Positions 8,469-17,380 of a stretch of 64,000 nt of DNA are shown here, one piece after another. The notes below the pieces were generated by a model. It saw nothing but the letters and a program-made list of their open reading frames with translations, was not told where the DNA came from and did no database searches. Origin of the DNA: Rhodomicrobium lacus (GTDB taxonomy: Bacteria; Pseudomonadota; Alphaproteobacteria; Rhizobiales; Rhodomicrobiaceae); assembly GCF_003992725.1 (NCBI RefSeq), contig NZ_RZNF01000012.1:1612501-1676500 (forward strand). The letters run 5' to 3'. The translations under genes were made by a program, and so were the position numbers. Numbering within the stretch: the first letter of the stretch is position 1; the number at the start of each line of letters is the position of its first letter.

Positions 8469-9059
8469 TTACCGAAGGGAAGCAGCCGTCTTTGCCGGAG
8501 CGGAGCGCTGCGCGCTCTTCTGCAATTCGAGCAGACGGCGGATGAACACATAGACGGCCGCCGAAACGGCGCCGCCGAGGAGCAGCGCGCCGAGCGCCAT
8601 CGGCTTCAGCACCGGCCAGAGCCCCTGAACGGCTGTGGCGATACCGTCAGGCGAGCCGTTTGTCAGGCTTTCGCCGAGCGCCTGCGCGCCGGTCTGAAAG
8701 TGGCTGAGGTCGGCATTCGCCGGGTTGCCGAGGAAGACGCTGCCGAGCGTGAAGGTCGAAACCCAGATCAGCGGATAGGTGATCGGATTGCCGGCGAACG
8801 TGCCCACTTGCGAGGCGAAGATATTGCCGCGCAGCAAGATTGCCAGCAGCGCCGCCAGCAGCATCTGGAAGCCGAAGAACGGCGTGAAGATCGCGAACAC
8901 GCCCGCCGCGCAGCCGAGCGCGATGCTGTGAGGCGTCGATTTGATGCGGGCGAGGCGATAGAACATGTATCGCATGGAACGGTCGAAGCTACGCGTCGGC
9001 CAGAGCGCGTTGCGCACCCGTCTGCCGATCGAAAGCGGTTCCTTGCGTTTGAAAAGCAT
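8469..9059 (-). CDS. DUF2062 membrane protein
   Basis: A 196-residue protein of the DUF2062 family. Hydrophobic helices occur near residues 45-95 ([18 protein letters not shown] and [18 protein letters not shown]), the pair-of-helices module, and a third segment near 155-180. The family is common in proteobacteria beside pdxJ or pyrE, with unproven function in the inner membrane. The start is the ATG at 9059; a TTG one codon upstream gives almost the same product. The gene sits 8 bp before pdxJ. Confidence 0.82.
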   Translation of the reverse strand: MLFKRKEPLSIGRRVRNALWPTRSFDRSMRYMFYRLARIKSTPHSIALGCAAGVFAIFTPFFGFQMLLAALLAILLRGNIFASQVGTFAGNPITYPLIWVSTFTLGSVFLGNPANADLSHFQTGAQALGESLTNGSPDGIATAVQGLWPVLKPMALGALLLGGAVSAAVYVFIRRLLELQKSAQRSAPAKTAASLR

Positions 9060-9135
9060 CAATCCCAGCCTGGAAAGCCAAACGCCTTCGCGAATGCCAA
9101 CCTCTTCCGCCTCCCGGCAGAATCGGTATCGCCGG

Positions 9136-9729
9136 TTAAACCTTCAAGCCCCGGCTGCCCGGCTTCACAGCAGCTATACCTTTGACTGAGGCAGGGATTT
9201 GATCGGGCGGGAAGATGGGAATGTCAAGCCGAATGAGCGGGACGAAGGGCACCGGAAGCTTCGCGCGGCCGCCCGAGCGGTCGACGAGCGACGCGGCCGC
9301 GACGACAGTGCCCCCCGCCGCTTCCGCAGCTTCGATGCATTCGCGAGACGACAGCCCGGTCGTGACGACATCCTCCACCATGATGCAGCGCTGCCCCTTC
9401 TCGATGCGGAAGCCGCGCCTGAGGGCAAACGCTCCATCCACACGCTCGAAGAAGATCGCGGGCAGGCCGAGCTGGCGGCCCATCTCGTAGCCGACGACGA
9501 CGCCCCCCATCGCCGGCGACACGACAAGATCGATGCCGTCGGCGAGGCCCGCAGCGCGGATCTTCCCGGCGAGCGCCGCGCAGAGGCGCTCGGCGCGCTT
9601 CGCGTCCATCAGCACGCGCGCGCATTGGAGATAGGCGGTTGAGTGGTTGCCCGACGACAGGATGAAGTGGCCTTCGAGCAGCGCGCCAGCGTCGCGGAAT
9701 TCTGTGAGCACGGCATCGTCTGTGAGCAT
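9136..9729 (-). CDS. pyrE: Orotate phosphoribosyltransferase
   Basis: A 197-residue enzyme forming orotidine 5'-phosphate from orotate and PRPP in pyrimidine synthesis. The PRPP-binding loop is clear: MVEDVVTTGLSSRE near residues 116-129. An SPAMGGVVVGYE segment (about 70-80) and the opening EGHFILSSGNHS complete the family pattern. Length is normal. It lies 38 bp downstream of rsh on the same strand and 76 bp before the DUF2062 gene, within the conserved housekeeping run. Confidence 0.95.
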   Translation of the reverse strand: MLTDDAVLTEFRDAGALLEGHFILSSGNHSTAYLQCARVLMDAKRAERLCAALAGKIRAAGLADGIDLVVSPAMGGVVVGYEMGRQLGLPAIFFERVDGAFALRRGFRIEKGQRCIMVEDVVTTGLSSRECIEAAEAAGGTVVAAASLVDRSGGRAKLPVPFVPLIRLDIPIFPPDQIPASVKGIAAVKPGSRGLKV

Positions 9730-9767
9730 GGAGAAATCTTTCGAGAGGTCTGAAAGGAGATGTCGGG

Positions 9768-12005
9768 TCAGTCGATCACGCGGCTCGCAGAGCTGACCAC
9801 GGGCAGGTTTTTGACGCCGTTGACGATATCCGTCAGATGCTTGAGGTCAAGAACCTCGATGTCGATGAGCATCTCCGTATAGTCTCGCGCGCGGGTGACC
9901 ATTTGCAGCTTGTCGATATTGGCGCGCGCCGCGCCGATCACGCTCGCGATGCGGGCGAGACTTCCCGGCTCGTTGAGCGCGGTCACCTGCATGCGGGCAG
10001 GGTAAAGCTCCGTCGTGCCTTCCCGGATGTCCCATGTGACATCGATCCAGCGGTCGAGCTGGTCCTCGAAGGCGCGCAGCTTCGCCGAGTGGATGGGGTA
10101 GATCGTGATGCCCTTGCCGGGATCGAGAATGCCGACGATACGCTCGCCCGGCACTGCGCCGCCCTCCGCCAGCTTCACGATGGGCGAACCGTCCGCGTTT
10201 TGCAGCGGAACACCCTTGCTTCGCAACTCACGGTCCGAGCCGGTGAGAAGCCCGGCCCAGCGAAACTTGAATCCGGCCACGCGGCCGAGATTGAACCAAC
10301 CCGCCTCGTCGCGCGTGATCGTGCGGCGCTTCGGGGGCACATCGCTGCGAAAATTCGGGTCGAGTGCGCCGAGCACCTCGTCCGCCGCGATCTCGCCCTG
10401 TCCGATGGCCGTCAGCAGATCTTCCGCCGTTTTCAACGCAAAGCGCGGCAGGATGGGCGACAATTCGGTGTCCGGCGCCTTGTCGGCACGCTCCAGCGCG
10501 GCTTTCATGATGTCGCGGCCGAGGGCGAGATACTGCTTTCGCACGGCCTCCCGCGTGGCGCGGCGGATGGCGGAGCGCGCCTTGCCGGTCATGACGGCAT
10601 TTTCCCACGCGGCGGGCGGTGTCTGCGCCTCCGAAAGGATGATCTCCACCTCGTCGCCGTTCTTCAACTCGGTCAAAAGCGGCATGTGCCGGCCGTTGAT
10701 CTTCACGCCGACGCAATGATTGCCGATATGCGTGTGAACCGCATAGGCGAAGTCGATGCCATTCGCGCCGCGGGGCAAGGCGATGAGGCGGCCCTTCGGT
10801 GTGAAGCAGAATACCTGATCGAGGAAAAGTTCGAGCTTCGTATGCTCCAGGAATTCTTCCGGGTTGTCGCCTTCGAGGAGGTTGTCGACGAGCTTGCGGA
10901 GCCACTGATAGGCCATGCTCTCGCTTGGCTGCGGGCCTTGCGCAGCCTGCTCGTCGCCGTGCAGCTTCGCCAGCGCGGCGAGCTTGTAGCCCGAATGCGC
11001 GGCAACGCCATATTCCGCGATCTGATGCATCTCGGCGGTGCGGATTTGCAGTTCCACGCGCTGGTGACGCGGCCCGACGATGGTCGTGTGGATCGATTTG
11101 TAATCGTTATGCTTCGGCGTCGAGATGTAATCCTTGAAGCGGCCCGGCACGACGCGCCACGTGCGATGCACGACGCCGAGCGCCGTATAACAATCCTGCA
11201 CCTCCGGCACGATGACGCGGAAGCCGTACACATCGGACAGTTGCTCAAGCCCGATCTGCTTGTTCTGCATCTTGAGCCAGATCGAATAAGGCTTCTTCTC
11301 GCGGCTGGTAACGTCCGCCTTGATGGCCTGCGCTTCGAGCTTGGTCCTGAGTTCGCTCGCGATTTCCTCGGTCAGCCCGCGATTTTGCTCGCGCAGCACG
11401 TTGAGGCGGGACATCAGCGTTTCGTAAGCCGCCGGATGCAGCCAGCGGAAGGACAGTTCCTCCAGCTCGTCGCGGATTTCCTGGATGCCCATGCGACCGG
11501 CGAGCGGCGCATAGATATCCATCGTCTCCTGGGCGATGAGGCGGCGCTTCTCGGGCTTCATGTGCTCGAGCGTGCGCATGTTGTGCAGCCGGTCCGCGAG
11601 CTTGACGAGCAGCACGCGCACGTCGCTCGAAATGGCGATCAGGAGCTTGCGGAAATTTTCGGCCTGCTGCGTCTTCTTGGAGACGAGATTCAGCTTTTCG
11701 ATCTTGGTGAGACCGTCCACGAGCGCGGCGATGTTCGGACCGAAAAGCTTCTCGATCTCGTCCTTTGTGGCCTGCGTGTCTTCAATCGTGTCGTGAAGAA
11801 GGGCGGTCGCAATCGTCTCGTCGTCGAGCTTGAGCCCGGTCAGGATAGCGGCAACCGCCAGAGGATGGGAAAAATACGGATCGCCCGACGCGCGCTTCTG
11901 CTGGCCGTGCGCCTGCATGGCATAGACATAGGCGCGATTAAGGAGAGCCTCATTCGCCTTGGGATTGTAGCTCAGCACCTTTTCCACGAGATCGTACTGC
12001 CGCAT
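9768..12005 (-). CDS. rsh: Bifunctional (p)ppGpp synthetase/hydrolase (RelA/SpoT homologue)
   Basis: The stringent-response enzyme, which makes and degrades (p)ppGpp. The HD hydrolase domain is intact (ALLHDTIEDTQAT, near residues 69-81 from the chosen start), as is the synthetase domain (YGFRVIVPE and KDYISTPKHNDYKSIH). TGS (ALPRGANGIDFAYAVHT), helical and C-terminal ACT domains (AARANIDKLQMVTR) follow. This is the single bifunctional Rsh typical of alphaproteobacteria. I chose the ATG at 12005 (MRQYDLVEKVL), the usual family start; a GTG at 12047 would add 14 residues. rpoZ lies immediately upstream on the same strand, the standard pairing. Confidence 0.95.
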   Translation of the reverse strand: MRQYDLVEKVLSYNPKANEALLNRAYVYAMQAHGQQKRASGDPYFSHPLAVAAILTGLKLDDETIATALLHDTIEDTQATKDEIEKLFGPNIAALVDGLTKIEKLNLVSKKTQQAENFRKLLIAISSDVRVLLVKLADRLHNMRTLEHMKPEKRRLIAQETMDIYAPLAGRMGIQEIRDELEELSFRWLHPAAYETLMSRLNVLREQNRGLTEEIASELRTKLEAQAIKADVTSREKKPYSIWLKMQNKQIGLEQLSDVYGFRVIVPEVQDCYTALGVVHRTWRVVPGRFKDYISTPKHNDYKSIHTTIVGPRHQRVELQIRTAEMHQIAEYGVAAHSGYKLAALAKLHGDEQAAQGPQPSESMAYQWLRKLVDNLLEGDNPEEFLEHTKLELFLDQVFCFTPKGRLIALPRGANGIDFAYAVHTHIGNHCVGVKINGRHMPLLTELKNGDEVEIILSEAQTPPAAWENAVMTGKARSAIRRATREAVRKQYLALGRDIMKAALERADKAPDTELSPILPRFALKTAEDLLTAIGQGEIAADEVLGALDPNFRSDVPPKRRTITRDEAGWFNLGRVAGFKFRWAGLLTGSDRELRSKGVPLQNADGSPIVKLAEGGAVPGERIVGILDPGKGITIYPIHSAKLRAFEDQLDRWIDVTWDIREGTTELYPARMQVTALNEPGSLARIASVIGAARANIDKLQMVTRARDYTEMLIDIEVLDLKHLTDIVNGVKNLPVVSSASRVID

Positions 12006-12140
12006 GATTGCGGGCGGTTGCGATCTCGTTCGAGTTTCAAGCTGCACGGCCTCGACTGTCTGTTGTTCTTTATTTACGCCACGAGAATAAGTGAAATTCC
12101 GAACTTAACCAAGCGTGACGCAGCGCCGTGAACAGCGAAT

Positions 12141-12551
12141 TTACCCCTTCGAGCGCCCGCCGCTCGCGGCCTCGGCCGGAATGCTGCGCGCGAGCCCCTG
12201 GAGAAGCTCTTCCTCGGTGATGCGGTCGATCTGCTGATCGGCGAACTGATCGTCCGGGCCGAGCACGTTGACCTGCCGCGAACTCGGCAGCGACGGCGCA
12301 GCCTCGGCTTCCGGCTCGTCGACCTCGACATGGGATTGCAGCGAGTGGATCAGGTCTTCCTTGAGATCTTCCGGCGAAACGGTCTGATCGGCGATTTCGC
12401 GAAGCGCCACCACCGGATTCTTGTCGTTGTCGCGATCGATCGTGATAGGCGCGCCGGCCGACACCGCCCGTGCCCTGTGCGCGGCGAGAAGCACAAGTTC
12501 GAAGCGATTCGATACCTTATCAACGCAATCTTCTACGGTGACGCGTGCCAT
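12141..12551 (-). CDS. rpoZ: RNA polymerase omega subunit
   Basis: A 136-residue omega subunit that helps assemble RNA polymerase and forms part of the ppGpp site in proteobacteria. The conserved N-terminus is [20 protein letters not shown], followed by [20 protein letters not shown] and VVALREIAD. The remaining acidic tail (about residues 70-136) is the long type seen in Hyphomicrobiales. The start is ATG at 12551; a longer open frame extends upstream but has no family similarity. It lies directly upstream of rsh, whose product makes the ligand, and is divergent from the stress-protein gene. Confidence 0.95.
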   Translation of the reverse strand: MARVTVEDCVDKVSNRFELVLLAAHRARAVSAGAPITIDRDNDKNPVVALREIADQTVSPEDLKEDLIHSLQSHVEVDEPEAEAAPSLPSSRQVNVLGPDDQFADQQIDRITEEELLQGLARSIPAEAASGGRSKG

Positions 12552-12728
12552 GAACACCTCAAATGTTGGAAGGTCGCTAAAATAGGACCGCCGCCCAGCA
12601 TTTGCAAGCTCAAGTTGGCACGAGTGGCTTGCCGGAAGCTTTCCCTTGCCCCGGCCGGAACATGCGCATGCCTGCATGCCTTTTCCTGACAAGAGAGATG
12701 AAGCGCCACTCAATGCGGAAGACATGTC

Positions 12729-13319
12729 ATGACTGTCAGCATAACTCACGTCTACGATACCTACGAAAGCGCCGGTTGCGCCATAAGAGAGCTTGAGGCG
12801 GCCGGTTTCCACCGCGACGAAATCAGCATCATCGGCACCAATCCGAAGGCTGACGAGGCTTTCCGCGCAATAGAGGAGAACGAGGAGGGAGATGCCGCCG
12901 CCACAGGCGCAACGCTTGGTGGCGTTGCAGGCGCAGGGGCAGGCATGCTCGCTTCACTGGGACTTGTGGCCATACCGGGCATCGGCCCGCTCGTTGCGGC
13001 GGGCGTCCTGGCAACGACGCTCGCAGGCGCGGCGACGGGTGCGGTAGCGGGTGGTCTTCTCGGCGGGCTGGTCGCCTACGGCATTTCGGAAGACGAAGCC
13101 GAAGCTTACGCGGAGTCGCTGAAACGTGGCGGCACGCTCGTCTCAGTCCGCGTCCATGAGGACAAGGCCGACGAAGCGGAACGCATCATGCGGCGCCATC
13201 ACCCGGTCGATATTAAGGCGCGCGCCGACGAGTACCGGAATGACGGTGATCGCGATAGGGCCGCCGCCTTTCCTCAAAAGGAAAGCGGCACGGGCAGACA
13301 ACAGCCGCGCGCGATGTAA
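12729..13319 (+). CDS. General stress protein 17M-like, glycine-zipper membrane protein
   Basis: A 196-residue protein. Residues 1-50 resemble the YflT/general stress protein 17M domain ([20 protein letters not shown], then DEISIIGTN). Residues 58-115 form a glycine- and alanine-rich double hydrophobic hairpin typical of glycine-zipper proteins. Residues 116-165 are a second small alpha/beta repeat ([20 protein letters not shown]). The tail is polar. Such genes are often under the general stress response in alphaproteobacteria; no clear EcfG-type promoter was confirmed here. A hairpin follows. Confidence 0.78.
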   Translation: MTVSITHVYDTYESAGCAIRELEAAGFHRDEISIIGTNPKADEAFRAIEENEEGDAAATGATLGGVAGAGAGMLASLGLVAIPGIGPLVAAGVLATTLAGAATGAVAGGLLGGLVAYGISEDEAEAYAESLKRGGTLVSVRVHEDKADEAERIMRRHHPVDIKARADEYRNDGDRDRAAAFPQKESGTGRQQPRAM

Positions 13320-13325
13320 TCAGAG

Positions 13326-13355
13326 GGGGATGCGCTTCCTGCATCCCTTCCTTGT
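13326..13355 (+). terminator. Terminator-like hairpin between convergent genes
   Basis: GGGATGC (13327-13333) pairs with GCATCCC (13341-13347) around a 7-base loop, followed by TTCCTTGTC. It lies 8 bases after the stress-protein stop. Confidence 0.55.
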
Positions 13356-13367
13356 CATTCACGGGGG

Positions 13368-13640
13368 TCAATGCCCGCGCGACAACTCCTCGCGAATGAT
13401 CGCTGTCACGCAGGTCGCCACGATGCCCGGGAGATCCGAGCGAAGCGCGACGATCTCGTTTCTTAGCGCCGACATTTCTTTCCGGATGTCGCCGAGTTCC
13501 GCCTTGACCTCAAGGAGCGCGTTTTCATTATCCGTCACCTTGCGCAGGATGTGGCGGGACACGGTTTTTTCGCCCTTCGCGTCTTCTTCGAGAAGCGTCA
13601 GGCGCCGGTTCAGCGTCGCAATATCGGACTCGTCGATCAT
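13368..13640 (-). CDS. Small coiled-coil protein, function unknown
   Basis: A 90-residue protein with a heptad-like pattern over residues 5-70 (ATLNRRLTLLEEDAKGEK, then LLEVKAELGDIRKEMSALR and NEIVALRSDL) and a short hydrophobic stretch near the C-terminus (PGIVATCVTAII). The start chosen is the ATG at 13640, which has CGAGG six bases upstream; an in-frame ATG at 13670 adds ten residues without a site. It converges with the stress-protein gene. It could be a structural or regulatory oligomer; no known family is recognised. Confidence 0.6.
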   Translation of the reverse strand: MIDESDIATLNRRLTLLEEDAKGEKTVSRHILRKVTDNENALLEVKAELGDIRKEMSALRNEIVALRSDLPGIVATCVTAIIREELSRGH

Positions 13641-13769
13641 CGTGCCTCGCGCTTCTGTTCGCGCCATCATACGAAGTGGAAAACTGTTTCGCAATTCGAG
13701 ACCGCCCGTTAACCTTTTTTGGGCCGCGCACATCTTGTCTCTCGGACGCGGTTCTTCTAAGCCTTTCAC

Positions 13770-14780
13770 ATGAGCGCTGAATCGCTTCCGCATGCGGATC
13801 AAAAAGACGTCGAAGAACTTGCGCGGGGCGTTCGCTCCGGCAATCGCGTGTCCGTCGCGCGCGCCATCACCCTGATCGAGAGCCGAAAACCCGCGCACCG
13901 CGTGAAGGCGCGGCTTTTGCTGACGACACTGAACGATGCGGCAGGGCGCGCGCTCCGTGTCGGCATAACCGGCGTGCCGGGCGCGGGCAAGTCGACCATG
14001 ATCGACGCGCTGGGAACGCTGCTTGTGCGGAAGGGGCATCGCGTGGCCGTGCTCGCGGTCGATCCGTCCTCGACGCGGTCGGGTGGCGCGATCCTTGGCG
14101 ACAAGACCCGCATGGCATCGCTCGCCGCGGAAGAGAACGCATTCATTCGACCCTCCCCATCCTCGGGAACGCTCGGCGGCGTGGCGCGGACAACGCGCGA
14201 AACGATCCTCCTTTGCGAGGCGGCAGGCTTCGACGTGATCCTTGTCGAGACGGTCGGCGTCGGGCAATCCGAGGTCACGGTCGCCGGCATGGTGGATTTC
14301 TTCCTTCTGCTGATGATCGCGGGCGGCGGCGACGAATTGCAGGGCATCAAGAAAGGCGTGATGGAACTCGCCGACTTGATCGCGATTACCAAGGCCGACA
14401 GCGGTAACGAGCACGCCGCGCGCCGCGCCGCCGGAGATTATCGCGCCGCCCTCCACATCCTCACCCCCGCGAGCGCAACGTGGAAACCGCCCGTCATCAC
14501 GATCTCCTCGCGCGATGGCATCGGCCTCGACGATTTGTGGACGAATGTGCTCACCCATCGCGCAACCCTCGAAGCGACAGGGGAGTTCACGTCCAAGCGC
14601 CGCGATCAGGACGTGCGCTGGATGCACGCGATGATCGAGGAGCAGATCCGGCAGGCATTTCTTGCGAACGAAGCGGCTACCGCGAAAATCGCCGCGCTCG
14701 AAAGCGAGGTACGCAGCGGCGTCAAACCGCCGTCCGTCGCCGCCGACGAGGTGACCGCCCTGATTTTCGGGCGCGGTTGA
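13770..14780 (+). CDS. meaB: Methylmalonyl-CoA mutase-associated GTPase MeaB
   Basis: A 336-residue P-loop GTPase that chaperones B12-dependent methylmalonyl-CoA mutase (cofactor loading and protection). Walker A GVPGAGKST lies at residues 68-76. Further G3E-family elements are VLAVDPSSTRSGGAILGDKTRM-type switch residues, ETVGVGQSEV (base of switch II) and the ITKADSG guanine-specificity motif. Length is normal. No mutase gene is adjacent, so the partner must lie elsewhere. Function fits with the methylmalonyl-CoA decarboxylase gene at 6.3 kb. The next gene starts 4 bp downstream. Confidence 0.93.
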   Translation: MSAESLPHADQKDVEELARGVRSGNRVSVARAITLIESRKPAHRVKARLLLTTLNDAAGRALRVGITGVPGAGKSTMIDALGTLLVRKGHRVAVLAVDPSSTRSGGAILGDKTRMASLAAEENAFIRPSPSSGTLGGVARTTRETILLCEAAGFDVILVETVGVGQSEVTVAGMVDFFLLLMIAGGGDELQGIKKGVMELADLIAITKADSGNEHAARRAAGDYRAALHILTPASATWKPPVITISSRDGIGLDDLWTNVLTHRATLEATGEFTSKRRDQDVRWMHAMIEEQIRQAFLANEAATAKIAALESEVRSGVKPPSVAADEVTALIFGRG

Positions 14781-14784
14781 GCCA

Positions 14785-15513
14785 ATGAAACGCGCGTATC
14801 CCATCCGCGTGCTCGTGACCGGCTTCGGCCCTTTTCCAGGTGTGCCGCATAACGCGTCGGAGACTCTCGTGCGCCTCCTTGCGACGCAGGCCCCATTCCG
14901 CGCAAACGGGATCGAGGTTTCAACCGCGGTTCTTCCCGTGACCTGGGAGAGCGCCCATAAGGCCGCAAGCAGCGCCGTCGCCGCTTTCGCGCCCGATGCG
15001 GTGCTACATTTTGGCGTTTCGAGGCGCGCCACGGCCTTCGAGATCGAGTCCCGCGCAGTGAACATGTGCGGCCAGCGACCGGACGCCCATGGCCGGATCG
15101 CTCCGCCGATGCCGCTCGTGCGTGCGGGCAAGCCGCTCCTCGCGCCGACGCTCGCTCCGCTTCACCTCATACGCGCCTTGCGCCGGGCGAACGTTCCAGC
15201 GGAACTGTCGCGAAACGCCGGCCGTTATCTTTGCAACGCACTTTACTACCGCAGCCTTACGCGCGAGGGCGATGGCGGGCCGCTGGCCGCGTTCATTCAT
15301 ATGCCGGTTCTGGGTGATCCTTCGCTGCGTTCCCGCATAACGATAACGCAAGCCGTGGATGCCGCCCGAATTCTCGTTCAGGCCGCCGCCGAAGCCGTGC
15401 TACGCGCGAAGAGGCAAACGGCACGCCAAGGCAGGAGACGATACCGCGATGGATCGCAGACATTTCATAGGCTTGGGCGGAGCGGCGGCCCTGTTCGGCG
15501 CGAGCGCGGCTGA
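14785..15513 (+). CDS. pcp: Pyroglutamyl peptidase (peptidase C15)
   Basis: A 242-residue cysteine peptidase that removes N-terminal pyroglutamate. The fold opening VLVTGFGPFPG is present, as are the catalytic residues: a Glu in RATAFEIES (86 or 88), Cys150 in GRYLCNALYY and His172 in FIHMPVLG. Family members are about 215 residues; the last 27 residues are basic and low in complexity and overlap the next gene by 65 bp, which suggests drift or loss of an earlier stop. It is 4 bp from meaB, so probably co-transcribed, without an obvious functional link. Confidence 0.87.
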   Translation: MKRAYPIRVLVTGFGPFPGVPHNASETLVRLLATQAPFRANGIEVSTAVLPVTWESAHKAASSAVAAFAPDAVLHFGVSRRATAFEIESRAVNMCGQRPDAHGRIAPPMPLVRAGKPLLAPTLAPLHLIRALRRANVPAELSRNAGRYLCNALYYRSLTREGDGGPLAAFIHMPVLGDPSLRSRITITQAVDAARILVQAAAEAVLRAKRQTARQGRRRYRDGSQTFHRLGRSGGPVRRERG

Positions 15514-16267
15514 AGCGGCTGTCGCCGTCGCGGAGAGGTCCGGCAGGGCGCTCTCCGATTTCGGCGTCATCGCGAACGGCGAAGCGGATCAGACGTCCGC
15601 GCTGCAAAAGGCCATCGACGCGCTTGCCGAAGCGGGGCAGCCGATCCTCGTGCCGGCAGGAAGTTATCGTGTGTCGGGCGTCCAGCTCCCGGCCAGGGCA
15701 ACGCTCATCGGAACGTCGGGCCTAAGCGTGATCGTCGCGCCACCCGGCCGCCCGGCATTCGAGTGCGTCGGCAAAGAGAGCGTGACCCTGCGCGGTCTGT
15801 CCTTCGTCAATCAGGGCCTCGTCGCGCGCGAATGCCGCAATCTGACCGTGGCAGAGTGCGAGGTTCTTTCGAGCGACGGCGACGGGCTCTATTGCGGGGG
15901 CTCGGGCCTGCTCGTCACCGGCAATCGCGCGTCCTCCTGTGCGAAAGCCGCCATCTGGGTCGAAGGCGACGGCCTCGTCACGAACAACCTTGTCAGCGGT
16001 CGCGGGCGCTTCGGCCTTCGCATCGGCAACGCGTGGCGGCTTGGCACGGTGAGCGTGATCGCCAACTCCATCGACGGGACTTCGGTCGGCATCGGCGTTT
16101 CAAGCGCCGAGCAGGGCTACGCCATGATCACGATGAATCTGATCGCCGGTGCAAGGGAAGGCGGCATACGCGCGCTCGATGGGGAGACGATAATAGGCAA
16201 GGATCTGACGCGCGGCGGCTCGGAAGCCTTTCGCAACCTCGCCATCGCCGCGAATGTGTCGATGTGA
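15449..16267 (+). CDS. Tat-exported right-handed beta-helix protein (TIGR03808-like)
   Basis: A 272-residue protein with a twin-arginine signal (MDRRHFIGLGGAAALFGASA) followed by pectate-lyase-like beta-helix repeats: an ALQKAIDALAEAG cap and short strands such as LVTGNRASSCAKAAIWV and VSVIANSIDGTSVGIGV. It resembles the twin-arginine repeat family known as TIGR03808, found in Hyphomicrobiales, but that family is usually near 450 residues, so this is a shortened form. The start ATG at 15449 has GGAGA about 8 bases upstream. It overlaps the end of the peptidase gene by 65 bp in another frame. No catalytic site is identifiable. Confidence 0.75.
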   Translation: MDRRHFIGLGGAAALFGASAAEAAVAVAERSGRALSDFGVIANGEADQTSALQKAIDALAEAGQPILVPAGSYRVSGVQLPARATLIGTSGLSVIVAPPGRPAFECVGKESVTLRGLSFVNQGLVARECRNLTVAECEVLSSDGDGLYCGGSGLLVTGNRASSCAKAAIWVEGDGLVTNNLVSGRGRFGLRIGNAWRLGTVSVIANSIDGTSVGIGVSSAEQGYAMITMNLIAGAREGGIRALDGETIIGKDLTRGGSEAFRNLAIAANVSM

Positions 16268-16450
16268 CCGTTGACGTCCGGCGCGCCGCGCCGTCAGCGA
16301 CGCCGATCGAGGCAGGCTGATCCGGGCCGCAAAATTCGCGGGCGATCCCTAAAGAATGCAGATGCCGCGCATCGTGGGGCTGACGCAAAATTCAACCTGC
16401 AAACGAGGAATACGAGCGGCATCTTTTCCCGATATAATACTTGCCGGGGA

Positions 16451-16460
16451 ATGTATACAC
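16451..16460. promoter_or_regulatory. GTATAC-centred palindrome upstream of the sulfolactate operon
   Basis: ATGTATACAC is a near-perfect palindrome a dozen bases before the -35 element of the likely operon promoter. Similar decamers lie before suyA (19493-19502) and before the LysR gene (47014-47023). A GntR-type operator is possible; no regulator gene is adjacent. Confidence 0.3.
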
Positions 16461-16472
16461 TGCGCCGCTTGT

Positions 16473-16502
16473 TTGACACTTTCCGTACCTTCAAAGAATA
16501 AT
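16473..16502 (+). promoter_or_regulatory. Likely promoter of the sulfonate ABC transporter/suy operon
   Basis: TTGACA (16473-16478), an 18-base spacer and AATAAT (16497-16502), five of six matches at -10. Transcription would begin about 25 bases before the first gene. Confidence 0.6.
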
Positions 16503-16534
16503 TTGGCGAAACCGCAAACCGGCCGAGCCATACG

Positions 16535-17380
16535 ATGTTTTTCTCAAGACCGAGCCAGCCCGATTTTGTCGGCGAACCGGTGAGTGCGCCCCGACGAAGC
16601 ACGGAGGGTGCGCCTTTTCTGACGCTCGATGGCGTGACGCTTCAATACAAGACGCGCGACCGCATCGTGACCGCCACCTATCGCGTGGATTTCAACGTCT
16701 TCAAATCGGACCGCTACATCCTGCTCGGCCCTTCGGGTTGCGGAAAATCGACGCTGCTGAAGGCAGTGGGCGGTTTCATCCGGCCTACCGAAGGCGAAAT
16801 TCTTCTCAACGGACAGAAGATCCGGAAACCCGGCCCCGACCGCATGATGGTGTTTCAGGAGTTCGATCAGCTCGCGCCGTGGAAAACGGTCCGCGAGAAC
16901 ATCCTTTTTCCGCTGCGCGCCACGGGCAAGTTTTCCCGCGCCGAAGCCGAAGACCGCGCCGCGTACTACATCGAGAAGGTCAAGCTCGACAAGTTTGCGA
17001 ATGCCTATCCGCATACGCTCTCGGGCGGCATGAAACAGCGCGTGGCCATCGCGCGGGGAATGGCGATGGAGCCGGACATTCTCCTGATGGACGAGCCGTT
17101 TGCGGCCCTCGACGCCCTGACCCGCGACCGGATGCAGGACGAGTTGCTGCGGCTGTGGAACGACACGCGGGTCACACTCCTGTTTGTCACGCACTCCATC
17201 AGCGAGGCCGTCAAGCTCGGCAACCGCATTCTGCTCCTGTCCGCGCTGCCGGGGCAGGTCAAGGCGGAGATCGGCTCGCGTGGCGACGGCGTTTCCGACG
17301 CGGGGCTCGAAACGATGATCCACGATATTCTCTTCTCGGACGGTGACGGCGCGGCCGCACACGCACCCGCGCATGTCTGA
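16535..17380 (+). CDS. ABC transporter ATP-binding protein (TauB/SsuB type), probable sulfolactate uptake
   Basis: A 281-residue ATPase of the nitrate/sulfonate/taurine group. Walker A GPSGCGKST is at residues 65-73, followed by a Q-loop MVFQEFDQL, signature LSGGMKQR, Walker B ILLMDEPFAALDAL and the H-loop FVTHSISEA. Residues 1-25 are an unstructured leader; a GTG near residue 16 is an alternative start. It is the first gene of a seven-gene plus-strand run ending with comC, and its stop overlaps the permease start. Position directly before sulfolactate enzymes suggests 3-sulfolactate as substrate; the protein sequence alone only says organosulfonate-type importer. Confidence 0.88.
   Translation: MFFSRPSQPDFVGEPVSAPRRSTEGAPFLTLDGVTLQYKTRDRIVTATYRVDFNVFKSDRYILLGPSGCGKSTLLKAVGGFIRPTEGEILLNGQKIRKPGPDRMMVFQEFDQLAPWKTVRENILFPLRATGKFSRAEAEDRAAYYIEKVKLDKFANAYPHTLSGGMKQRVAIARGMAMEPDILLMDEPFAALDALTRDRMQDELLRLWNDTRVTLLFVTHSISEAVKLGNRILLLSALPGQVKAEIGSRGDGVSDAGLETMIHDILFSDGDGAAAHAPAHV

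Noticed and set aside
9837-12131. A 764-residue plus-strand frame opposite rsh
   Set aside because: Arginine/histidine-rich shadow of the rsh gene with no domain pattern.
13641-15131. A 587-residue minus-strand frame antisense to meaB and pcp
   Set aside because: Only its last 90 residues look like a protein; the rest is a high-GC shadow of the plus-strand genes.
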